From Pyropia yezoensis (Eukaryota > Rhodophyta > Bangiophyceae > Bangiales > Bangiaceae), in contig CM020620.1 in assembly GCA_009829735.1 (NCBI GenBank), positions 17,814,354-17,878,353 on the forward strand: DNA of 64,000 nt. Direction: 5' to 3'. The notes under the pieces were generated by a model that was not told the DNA's origin, ran no database searches, and was given only the letters and a program-made list of their open reading frames with translations. Position numbers and translations under genes: made by a program. Position 1 is the stretch's first letter, and every line of letters begins with the position of its first letter. Of this stretch, positions 18,161 to 27,040 are shown one piece after another.

Positions 18161-21100
18161 TTACAGTAGGCGTCGTCGCCTCATGTAAGGCATGAGGAGT
18201 TGGCGGGGTATATTCGCCGCCTGTTCCCAGGTGGGTGAGTCGTATCCGACCCACATAACCTTGACGTACCAGGGTCCTGGTAGGTCCGGGTCGGTGTGTC
18301 CGACCACGCTCTCTACTTGGTATGGAATCCCATCCGGTCCTACCGGGTCATCTGACCGGTGGGTCGTAAGAGCTTCATGTAGCAGCCCAGCCGGTACCGG
18401 CTGAGGCTGTTCCGGCTTCGGAGCAGGTGTGACATCGTTCACTTTGATGCGTTGGATCTCCGTATCGGAGTGTAAGATAACAGAGTGGTCATCTCTGTGG
18501 AGAATCTGGTACGGTCCCTTGACCGGTTGCATGAGCTTGTTCCCCCGGAACTTCTGGTGTCTGATGTAGACCCAGTCACCTGTCATCAGGGTAGCGTTGC
18601 GCACCCGTAGTCGGGTGTCGAAGTTCTTCTTGTATCGAAGTTGTGTACGGTCAAGGGCGCCCTTGAGTTTCGGTATCATCCACGATAGCTTGGCCAACCA
18701 AGCTAGGTGTATACGTTCGGCCGGTCGGCCTTTCGGTGTATCATACCGAGTGCACCTGCCTGGCGGCAGCGTCAGGTTACCGACGCCTAGTGGCATGACC
18801 CACTCCAGTGGGGCGATGTTCGTGCTCCGATGTGGCCTGGCATTGTATGCCAGGGTGAGTACGGACAGGAGCCTGTCCCAAGTGTTCGTGTGCTCGGCCA
18901 CGTAGCACTGTAGCATCTTGACGATGGTGCGGTTGAACCGCTCCACCTGTCCGTTGGTCTTCGGGTGGTAGTCGGATGCCCGACGTGGTTCGATACCGAA
19001 CATGCCCAGGACCTTAGTGCAGAATGCTGACGTAAGGTTTGCTCCGTTATCGGAGAGGAGCTGCTTCATTACTCCGTAAGCACTGATCCAGTGGTCAACC
19101 ACTGCGTTCATGATGGTGTAGGCCGTATCGTTCGGGATGGCTGCCGCTCGTGACAGCTTAGTGAAGCGGTCAGACATGACCAGGATGTACCTGTTCCCTT
19201 CTTCCGTTACCGGAAGTGGCCCGAGTATGTCGATAGCGACTTGCTCGTTGGGCCCATCGGGCGGGAATAGCTTCATGGCAGACGCCTGCCTATGTAGACT
19301 CATGCGGTTACGTGCACAGGGGTGGCATCCCCTTACGTGGTCGACCCCGTCGACGGCCATCGCTGGCCAGTAGAAGAACCTGCGCATTGCTGCGAACATG
19401 CGCGAACCCCCCGGGTGTCCGGCTGTAGGGTTCTCGTGTTCTCGTTCCATGACGGCTTGCCGTAAGGACACGGGAACCACGACTTGATGTCGTCCATCGG
19501 CGGGTGCCCGCCGGTATATGAGTCCGTCTTCATTCTCGGAGAAGATGCCGGCCGTACCGGCCAGGAGGTTAGCGCGATGGCGTCTACAGTCGTCGTCATT
19601 GGCTTGTGCCTCGCGGAAGTCCGCGAGAGTCAGTGGGCATGCTCGGTGTGCCATGGTATGGTCAACCATACCTTGGGTTGCGTTACCCACCATGCAGACC
19701 GGTACCACCGGGATGTCCTCGTCCACCGGGCGGGTATCCCCGCTCGGGGTGTCGAGTCGAGACAACGCGTCTCCGAGGTGGTGGGTTGACCCAGCCTTAT
19801 ACACGGTGCGGTAGTCGTGCTCGGCCATTTTCAGCCTCCATCGGGCTAGCCTCCCATGGCTATCGGAATCCTTGTCACCAAGGTTGAGGAGCCATCGTAG
19901 GGGTTCGTGGTCGGACCTCACGATGAACCTGGAGCCCTCCAGGTATGGACGGAGCAGTTGCACTGCCCATATAACCCCGAGGCACTCACGCTCGGTGGCA
20001 CTATAGTTACGCTCAGCCGGGTTGAGTGTCCGGCTGAAGTACCCTACCGGACGTAGGTCCGGGATAACGTTATCGGAACCGATCAACGTCTCTCCCTGTA
20101 ACAGGGTGCATCCCACTTGTGTATCGCACGCATCGACATCGATGACGAAGGTACCCCGTCTGTGCGGTAACGCAAGTACGGGTGGGGATGGTAGGGCTCG
20201 CTTCAGCGACTCGAATGCCTCCTCTTCGCTAGGCGAAGGGAGTTGGAGTACCTTGGGCAAGGTACTGCTCGTAAGCACCGTTAACGGCTTAGCTATCCGA
20301 GCGAAGTCCTTGACGAACCGTCGGTATACGTTGCACATTCCCAGGAAGCTCTTGAGCTGCGTCTGGGTGTTAGGGAACCGGGCATCCCGGAGTGCCCGGG
20401 TATTGGCTTCGAGTACACCTAGTTTACCAGGGGTTATCTGGTGGCCCAGATACTCGACCGTCTGTTGGAAGAAGGCGCACTTCTTCAGACGCAGGGTTAC
20501 CCCGGCGTTCCTCAAGAGGGTGAGTACCTCGTCAACATGTTGCACATGGTCATCCATGTTACGCGAGAAAACGATGACGTCATCGAGGTACACTAGGCAG
20601 TTACGCCACTTCACCCCCGACAGTATAATGTCGATAGCCCGCTGGAATGTAGCGGGGGCGTTGGACAATCCGAAGGGCATCCTTAGGAACTCGTACACTC
20701 CACTGTGACAGACGAACGCCGTCTTGGGGATATCCTCATCCGCCACTGGGATCTGCCAGTATCCGGCATTGCAGTCGATGGTGGTAAACACCGTAGCTTC
20801 CCCCAGGGAGTCGATGCATTCATCCATCCTTGGTAAAGGGTATGAGTCTTTCTTGGTAACCAAGTTGAGGCGTCGATAATCGATGCAAAACCGAGGGGTT
20901 TGATCCTTCTTCGGTACGATAACGACTGGGGCACCCCACTCCGACATCGAAGGTCGTATCACCTTCGCTTCGCTCATCCTCTTCACTTCTCCATCAACGA
21001 TCTCTCGTTGCATAGGTCCCGCTCGGTGCGGTTGTGACCGGGCGGGGCGTGCGCCTGGTACCAGGTCTATACGATGTTGGGTTGCCCCAATGGTACCCAA

Positions 21101-22327
21101 GGCCCCGCCTGTCCACATGACGTCATGCTTTCTTAGCATCCGTCGGACCCCTTCGGCTACCGAAGGGGGAAGGTGGTCGAGGTCAGCCTCGGCCAGGGCC
21201 TTCAGTGCTTCTTGGTCATTTGGCAGCATGTCCGCCGGAGCCGCCGATGGGTTAGGCTTCCCGTCATCGGGTTGCTGTCGCTCGGTGGTCTCGGCGACCG
21301 CCAGCACCTCAAGTGGTTCCACTTGACCTTCCTTGTCAGGGGTAAGGATATCTCCTTCGTAGAGCTCGGCAATCCCGAGGATAGTTCCCTTCGGGAGGGT
21401 GACTGCCTTACGGCGATAGTTCGCCATCACTAGGAGGGACGACCCTCCTGCAGGGAGGTCTATGAGACCGTTGGCCATGGTCAACCCATGGCGCTTGTAC
21501 GTCCGCAGGTTGGACCGGACTCTGCAGATGCCTGCGAGGTCGCAGTTAACCGGGAGGACTGTCTCCGACAACGGCTCAAAGCGAGTTCGCTTGGCCAACC
21601 GAAGTGTCTTCGGCTCGACGCTTGCGTACACCTCAGCCACGTTAACGTGGCTCCCTTGTAGCGTCAGGTCCCTGACAATAGCCGTATGTCCTCGCTTCGT
21701 CCCGTCGGCTTCTTGAAGCTCGACGGTCCTCCAGCCTGGCCGGATTGCATCCACGTGAACGTTGATGAAGGTGCACCCCAGTATGCAGGGCACCGACAGG
21801 GTCTCACACACCAGGAAGTCGACTTCCGTGGTGAGTTCCCCGATGGTAACCCGCTGCGACATCGCTGCGGTCGTACGAATGAGGCGACCATTCGCGTCCT
21901 TGATGGTGGGTCCCCGAGTCACTCTGACTCGCGGAAGCCACTTGTCCGGGAGGGTATCCTTCCGGATAAGGTTGGGTCCAGCCCCTGTATCCAGTACAGG
22001 GTAGTACGATCGTGTCGACTGGGGGTCCACCCCCAGTGTGGCTGATACCTTGAAGTTCTCCAAGGTAAACAGCACATGTCCTACACCGATATCCGGTGTT
22101 CCTCGGGCATCCTGGACAGGGCCCTTGGCTGGTTCAACGTGACGGGGCATCCCGTCCTCGCCTCCCGTTATCGGGGGATTCTCATCATTCCCCTGACTCC
22201 GTGTCGTCGGGGCCGGAAGGTGTACCCGGGGATTGATGCGGCGCCGGCTCAAACGCGCTCGCCGTGGGGCTTTCCCCGCGGTACTCCGGGGTGGCTTGCT
22301 TGGGTTACCCCAGCGCCCCCCGGTCAT
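18161..22327 (-). CDS. pol: Pol polyprotein of chromovirus copy B
   Basis: Intact 1388-codon frame from the ATG at 22327, the same length as copy A. It is entered from gag by -1 frameshift at 22342-22348. It has all catalytic residues: protease DTGA, RT YLDD, RNase H acidic residues, integrase HHCC and D-D-E, a GPY motif and a C-terminal chromodomain. By my reading it differs from copy A at about 38 residues. A dozen of these fall in the first 110 residues (the Gag-protease linker), while the enzymatic cores are nearly identical, a pattern of purifying selection in the family. Confidence 0.95.
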   Translation of the reverse strand: MTGGRWGNPSKPPRSTAGKAPRRARLSRRRINPRVHLPAPTTRSQGNDENPPITGGEDGMPRHVEPAKGPVQDARGTPDIGVGHVLFTLENFKVSATLGVDPQSTRSYYPVLDTGAGPNLIRKDTLPDKWLPRVRVTRGPTIKDANGRLIRTTAAMSQRVTIGELTTEVDFLVCETLSVPCILGCTFINVHVDAIRPGWRTVELQEADGTKRGHTAIVRDLTLQGSHVNVAEVYASVEPKTLRLAKRTRFEPLSETVLPVNCDLAGICRVRSNLRTYKRHGLTMANGLIDLPAGGSSLLVMANYRRKAVTLPKGTILGIAELYEGDILTPDKEGQVEPLEVLAVAETTERQQPDDGKPNPSAAPADMLPNDQEALKALAEADLDHLPPSVAEGVRRMLRKHDVMWTGGALGTIGATQHRIDLVPGARPARSQPHRAGPMQREIVDGEVKRMSEAKVIRPSMSEWGAPVVIVPKKDQTPRFCIDYRRLNLVTKKDSYPLPRMDECIDSLGEATVFTTIDCNAGYWQIPVADEDIPKTAFVCHSGVYEFLRMPFGLSNAPATFQRAIDIILSGVKWRNCLVYLDDVIVFSRNMDDHVQHVDEVLTLLRNAGVTLRLKKCAFFQQTVEYLGHQITPGKLGVLEANTRALRDARFPNTQTQLKSFLGMCNVYRRFVKDFARIAKPLTVLTSSTLPKVLQLPSPSEEEAFESLKRALPSPPVLALPHRRGTFVIDVDACDTQVGCTLLQGETLIGSDNVIPDLRPVGYFSRTLNPAERNYSATERECLGVIWAVQLLRPYLEGSRFIVRSDHEPLRWLLNLGDKDSDSHGRLARWRLKMAEHDYRTVYKAGSTHHLGDALSRLDTPSGDTRPVDEDIPVVPVCMVGNATQGMVDHTMAHRACPLTLADFREAQANDDDCRRHRANLLAGTAGIFSENEDGLIYRRAPADGRHQVVVPVSLRQAVMEREHENPTAGHPGGSRMFAAMRRFFYWPAMAVDGVDHVRGCHPCARNRMSLHRQASAMKLFPPDGPNEQVAIDILGPLPVTEEGNRYILVMSDRFTKLSRAAAIPNDTAYTIMNAVVDHWISAYGVMKQLLSDNGANLTSAFCTKVLGMFGIEPRRASDYHPKTNGQVERFNRTIVKMLQCYVAEHTNTWDRLLSVLTLAYNARPHRSTNIAPLEWVMPLGVGNLTLPPGRCTRYDTPKGRPAERIHLAWLAKLSWMIPKLKGALDRTQLRYKKNFDTRLRVRNATLMTGDWVYIRHQKFRGNKLMQPVKGPYQILHRDDHSVILHSDTEIQRIKVNDVTPAPKPEQPQPVPAGLLHEALTTHRSDDPVGPDGIPYQVESVVGHTDPDLPGPWYVKVMWVGYDSPTWEQAANIPRQLLMPYMRRRRLL

Positions 22328-22335
22328 CCTTCCTC

Positions 22336-22348
22336 TTACTCGTTTCCC
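22336..22348 (-). promoter_or_regulatory. -1 programmed frameshift site GGGAAAC with Gag stop (copy B)
   Basis: In the Gag frame the minus strand reads GCG GGA AAC GAG TAA. G GGA AAC (22348-22342) is a canonical X XXY YYZ slippery heptamer, and the Gag stop follows after one codon. Shifting by -1 gives GGG AAA CGA and enters the open pol frame. GGGAAAC is a known slippery site in retroviral gag-pro junctions. No downstream structure was computed. Confidence 0.82.
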
Positions 22349-24519
22349 GCCCTTGGTAGGGTGCTGTCCGCCGGGACATCCGGCTGAGAAGGTGCCTCCT
22401 CGACGGCCAGTACTCCGCCTGGAGCTGGCTGCCTACCCGGTGCGGGTCCGGGTGCTCTGGCGGGATACCCCACGGTGGATGCCTTGCGTTGCGCTGCTGC
22501 CCGCCGAGACTCCTCGGGGATGAGTGGGCAGGAAGACACCCAGTGCTGGGGATCCCCACACAACATACATCCGGACGTGCCGGTCCCCCCTTGAGTTCGC
22601 ATCGGGGTAGCCCCGTAGCTGCGGTTGCCTCCCTCGGGCGCCCGAGTGCCTGCTCCCTGGTAGGCCTTGGGTCCTTGGGTCAACCGGAACATGGACTCCC
22701 CAAACCGGTTGTGTCGGCCCGCAATCTGCGGAGGTGCCTCCGTGCGCACCGCCCATGTTGGCAAGGGTTGGTGAGGGTTACCCGTCACCGGGGAGTACCC
22801 CGTAGTCCGTACGTACGGGACGCGACGTCCCGTGCCCTCGCTGACCTGGAACTGGGTCCCCGCCGGAGCGATGTACGCTACCGTACCTTGCTCGTCAATA
22901 ACCGGCGTAGCTGGTAACAGCAGGTGGCCCTGCTGGTCAACCAGTGGTTCATCATCACCGGTAGGGGGATGTTCGGTCGCCACCAGTACTGGTGCGGCCT
23001 AACGTTCACCCTGCTCTTGCCTCGGTACCGGGGTAAGACTGGGCTTGCCTCCCTCACCCTTGGGCTTCGGGGCCAAGGAACATTCCGGGTGTAGAACCCG
23101 GTAGGCGTCCCCTAGGGACTTGCACATGTGCATCAGTCGACTGAAGTTGGTCCGTGCCGTGTTGGCGCCCCGTGCGGATATCCGCACGTAGTTGGGTACT
23201 CCTGCGAACAGGATGGCCCGTAGCTCCCCTTCTCCGAAGAGCTTCCCCAGCTCGTATTCGAGCTCTTGGATCTGGCGTCCAAACATCTCTTCATCCTCCC
23301 AGGACTGGGCGGTGGCGGTGCGAAGGGCCCGATAGTGGTCTTCGCACTTGTCCTCACTGAGGTAGCTGCTAAGCAGCTCCTTGAGAATCCCACGGTAATC
23401 CATGGGGGTGGCTGCGACCCTCATTCCCGGCATCGGGGATGCCTGGCGGAGGATGCCTCGGACCCGTTCGTCAACAAAGAACGGGAGGATCTCCAGCGCC
23501 AGCCCCTCGTTGACGAGCGCCTTGTCCGCGGCTGCCTTGAAGCTAGTCAAGAAGCCGATGACTGCCAACGGGCGTCCGCTGGGGCCCCCGAACATAGGGA
23601 CTCCCTTCATAAGGGTCTGCATAGAGCGAATCGCTCGGTGCGAGGTCGTACGCATCGATTCCGATACGGCAGTGGATCGGTCTTCCAAACGATATCGTTC
23701 GGGAGTCAGTACCGACCTGAAGACTTCGTTGACGATCTCCGTGTCTGCGTCCTGGATATCCAGTCGCTTGGCCAGTTGATGAGCGAACTCATCGGACTCA
23801 ATCCGCTTCAGTAGGCTCGCAGTTACCTGCGCGGTCATAGCTTCCACCACTGAAGATGGTACTTCAGGCGTCGGCACCTCGGGAACCCGAGTTGCCTGGC
23901 CTCCTTCGTCGTGGGGATACTGTGAGAGGGTACCCCCTCCCCCAATAACCGACTCTCCACCGGCGTAAGTATCCGCCGGGTCGTGTCCGCGGAGTCCGCT
24001 TCGGGTGCTCCGAGCGTAGCGCTCCGTATGGCTACGTTCCAACTCAGCCGACGAGTCGGATCCATACCCCGCCGTGTCCGGGGGTTGTCCAGGAGTAGCA
24101 ACAACGGGGTTGACCCTGGTGGACTCCGAAAGTAGTCCGGCCGGTTCAAACCGTACCGGTGTGGGAGGAACACGACGGGGCCCCGTCGTGTGGCGTGTTG
24201 ACATGAACACTGCCATTGCGTCCTCCGTCCGATCTTGACGAGCGTCGAGTCCGGAAAACCGGGCCTCGATGCGGGCCAATGATGCCATCAGGGAATCCCC
24301 TGGTGAAGGAGGCGGCGGAGTGAGGTCGGTTGATGACAGTTGAGGCGGGCCCCCGCCTCCTGCCGTCCGAGCCGTGCCAAACGTCGATCCGGCACCGGAA
24401 AGCATTGGCGTCTCAATGTTATCGATCGGGTTCCCGATCCCGGTTCCCGTAGTCACCTCCGGAGTCGGCGTCGACGCCGATCCGTCATCTTGAACGTTCC
24501 CCGTCTCTTGGGTAGACAT
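22336..24519 (-). pseudogene. gag: Gag of copy B with one premature stop
   Basis: The frame runs from the ATG at 24519 to TAA at 22338-22336 with one break, a TAG at 23001-22999. There copy A has AAG (Lys), so this is a single-base nonsense change, not a frameshift. Past it the frame continues through the CCHC zinc knuckle (CMLCGDPQHWVSSC) to an end RAGNE. That end overlaps the frameshift heptamer and looks like the ancestral Gag C-terminus, unlike copy A whose tail is shifted. Full length would be about 727 residues. The truncated product (about 506 residues) lacks the nucleocapsid and could not give Gag-Pol. Confidence 0.9.
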
Positions 24520-24744
24520 AGTCACAATCAGTCAACCGACGTAACAATCACCACGAATAAGAGAGCGAGGGGGTAGATTGGGGAGAGTAACAGTAGATCA
24601 CAGTCAAAGGTAAAAACTCGACACAATCGACCAGGTCGCAACACCACGAGTACAAGAAAAGGACCGGATCCCTATCCGTGTGCCAGGGCCGAAGACGGCG
24701 TCACCACAAGGGTGACGGAAACCCTTCCCCTGCTGCTCCACCAA
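24520..24744 (-). other. Leader of copy B: primer-binding site and hairpin
   Basis: Primer-binding site TGGTGGAGCAGCAGGGG begins at 24743 on the minus strand after a one-base spacer. A CGTCACC/GGTGACG hairpin lies at 24699-24717. The rest is an untranslated leader closely matching copy A and partly matching the relic at 12356-12465. Confidence 0.78.
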
Positions 24745-25107
24745 TGTAGCACAATAGGTATCCGTCGCACGTCCACTCTCAGGGAACACTCACCAAGGGG
24801 GATCGGCACCAACGTCACCGGGAGGCCAAGGTTGCTGTCCTTGGAGCGCAGGCCACGGGACCAAGATGGGAGCCCAAATGGGTGGGGTTTGTTGTTCTGC
24901 CTTGGCCGGCGGTGGATTCGCCGCCGGCCCCCTCGTTATAAACCCTCGGAGACACTACTAACTACCCTCCACCCCAAGATGCAAGTCCCTCTGGTCATAC
25001 GTAACTTATAGATACCGTGACCAGTACGGACTCTCAAATGGAAAGCCAAGGATTAGAAGTAGCCCCCCTAATATTAGGGTCACAATACGGCCGACCATAT
25101 TGCTACA
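24745..25107 (-). repeat. 5' LTR of copy B
   Basis: 363 bp, TGTAGCA...TGCTACA. A TATA-like TTTATAA on the minus strand at about 24936-24943 is a candidate core promoter for the genomic transcript. Confidence 0.97.
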
Positions 25108-25180
25108 CGAGGGAGGGGCGAGGGGCGGGTTTTTACGATGGGGGGGGGCCTGGCGGGTAGCTGACGAGGCGGGGACGCTT
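25108..25180. repeat. 30-bp minisatellite, right part
   Basis: Continuation of the array at 14196-14361, interrupted by copy B. Units with CGAGG-G-rich and GTAGCTGACGAGG cores remain. It starts with the duplicated CGAGG. Confidence 0.7.
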
Positions 25181-26350
25181 TCCCGCGACTTCCGCCTGGA
25201 AATGACTCATCCCCGAATCCGGAGAGCGTGAAAGTGCGTTGGCTTGAGATAATCCTTGCTGCTGTGGAAGGACTCACACCAGGCGTCACAGAACTGCTCA
25301 GGCCGATGCTCGCGCGGGGTCTGCCGACGATCATACACGTGGCGGCAGGAGGGGCGTCCGTGTTGCAGATGGGGCGCGAGGAAGTGATGGCCGCCATCAC
25401 AACGCATGACAACCTTCCACGGTCGCCCGCGTTCCGGGCGTCGTCTCTTTCTTCTAGCCGGAGAGAACCCTCGTGTGATGACCAGAGGGGGCAATCGCGG
25501 TCGCCACCGTGCCGTTCAAGCTGTTCCTGGAGTGTTCCTGTCGTGAAACATGAAGATACGGTTCGTTTGCTCTGCCGGTCGCGAAAGGATGCGCAACAGC
25601 ATGGGTCCTGCCTGAGAAGCTTGCTTCTCCAGCTCACAGAGGAAAGATACCCGGACCTCAGGGGCCTCGAGTGCATCCCCAGACCTCAGTCTGGACAGTC
25701 TTGCTCCCACGACACAGCGTCCATACTACCGGCAGTCGTCGTCGTCGTCGTCATTACAGCCCTGCTCCCGCTTCCTTTGCACGTTCGACGCGACCCACCG
25801 CCAAATCTCTCTGAGTCCGCCTGGGAACGACGACTGCGCTGTGTTCTCCCACGGCACGCCTCCTGCTGCTGCACCGGGTACATCTGTGTACGCCAATGCC
25901 GTCGCAGAGACCTACAGTAGATGCCAAGTGCGATGTACAGCTTTACGATCCCGTTTTCACCTCTGGCCTGGCTGTCTCACTCCCACTCCCATCCCGCCCG
26001 AACAACGTCAGTGTTCGCTCCTTGTCTTCTTGTTCTTATGGAACGTTGGCTGCTTGATTGTCGCAGGTGGTGGTGGCGTCTTTGCCCGATTCGACCAGTC
26101 TATCTTTGCTGCAGGTTGGGGAGCGAGTTACGGTACTTGCCGGTTTTTGTTGGTGACGCTCGTTTGTAGTAGCGCTCGACGAACCACACCAGCCGCGCCC
26201 AATGTGGTATTATGCGGTGGCTCTCCTTCCGGATTCCTGAGGACTACCGCGCACGTACTGACATTTGTCGTGTCTCCTTCGCTTTTTATTTCCTTCTCTG
26301 CGCCAGTTGACGTGCTTTACTTGCTAGTCACAGCATTGGCGTGATACAAG
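25181..26350. other. Intergenic upstream of Harbinger relic, no gene seen
   Basis: About 1.2 kb of moderate GC. Overlapping open frames up to 230 codons occur on both strands but none resembles a known protein. A GTC-repeat (about 25736-25752) is present. It could be the remainder of the Harbinger element, but no terminal repeats were found. Confidence 0.4.
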
Positions 26351-27040
26351 ATGGACGTGCGGGTCGGCGACGAGTCGACCGATGAGAATGAGAAGGCGTT
26401 GTTCGCGCTCTTGCTGCATCAGCGTCAAATCGTTCTGCATGCCTTGCGGCGCCGTCGACTGGTGGAAAAGCGCACATCTCGGCGCCACCATGGATCCCGT
26501 ATTGGGAAAAAGCGTATCAAGCAGAGACACTTTGCTAAAGCTCTGCACCGCATACGCCGTCAGTAGTTTGATGTCAACGGCCAGTCGCCCACATAAGACG
26601 AGATCAACTTCGAGCGTCGCTTTTGTATGCCTCGCAGACTGTTTATGCGTATATATGACGATATCAAGGATGAACAATTGTGGCAGAAGAGGCCGAACGC
26701 AACAGGGCAGCTGCAGGTGCACCCTCTCATCAAACTCTTGGCAGCTGTGCGAGTCCTGTCGTACGGTGATAGGCAGGATAGGATGGACGAGTGTCATGAG
26801 CTCAGCAAGACTTACGTACACAACGCCGTGACTTGATTAATCTGCTTCATTATGGAGAAATACCAAGCTTTCTACCTCCGCGCCCCTACCGTGGAAGCCC
26901 TCAAACGCATCATGAGGCGCAGTGCTGAACGGGGTCTACCAGGCTGCATCGGCAGTTTAGACTGCTCCCACTGGCGCTGGACTAAGTGCCCTGTAGCGTT
27001 TCAAGGCATGTACCAGAAGAGCGGGAGACGGCGTCACTGA
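26351..27040 (+). pseudogene. PIF/Harbinger transposase relic
   Basis: One frame with three in-frame stops (about 26567, 26597 and 26834) carries the N-terminal half of a PIF/Harbinger nuclease. It shows a typical MPRRLFMRIYDDI segment, then the LLAAVRVLSYGDRQDRMDE block and PGCIGSLDCSHWRWTKCP. The last holds the first catalytic Asp of the DDE triad. It ends abruptly after FQGMYQ, before the second Asp and the Glu. This is a dead cut-and-paste transposon. Confidence 0.85.

Larger units (their letters stand above)
14362..25107 (-). mobile_element. Ty3/gypsy chromovirus, copy B (complete, 10.7 kb)
   Basis: Full-length element with 363-bp LTRs at 14362-14724 and 24745-25107. Both begin TGTAGCA and end TGCTACA, and they differ at three positions. 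It is flanked on both sides by CGAGG (14357-14361 and 25108-25112), a five-base target duplication typical of gypsy integrase. Sense order on the minus strand is 5' LTR, primer-binding site, leader, gag, frameshift site, pol, spacer, opposite-strand ORF, polypurine tract, 3' LTR. Low LTR divergence means a recent insertion, into a minisatellite. Gag carries one premature stop, so this copy needs help from another to move. Confidence 0.96.

Noticed and set aside
1..25107. Segmental duplication explaining the two similar 8-10 kb blocks
   Set aside because: Each block starts and ends at LTR boundaries, copy B has its own target duplication, and flanks are unrelated, so these are two insertions.
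25228..25920. 230-codon plus-strand frame near the Harbinger relic
   Set aside because: An equally open frame of about 200 codons lies opposite; neither resembles a transposase partner protein or other family.
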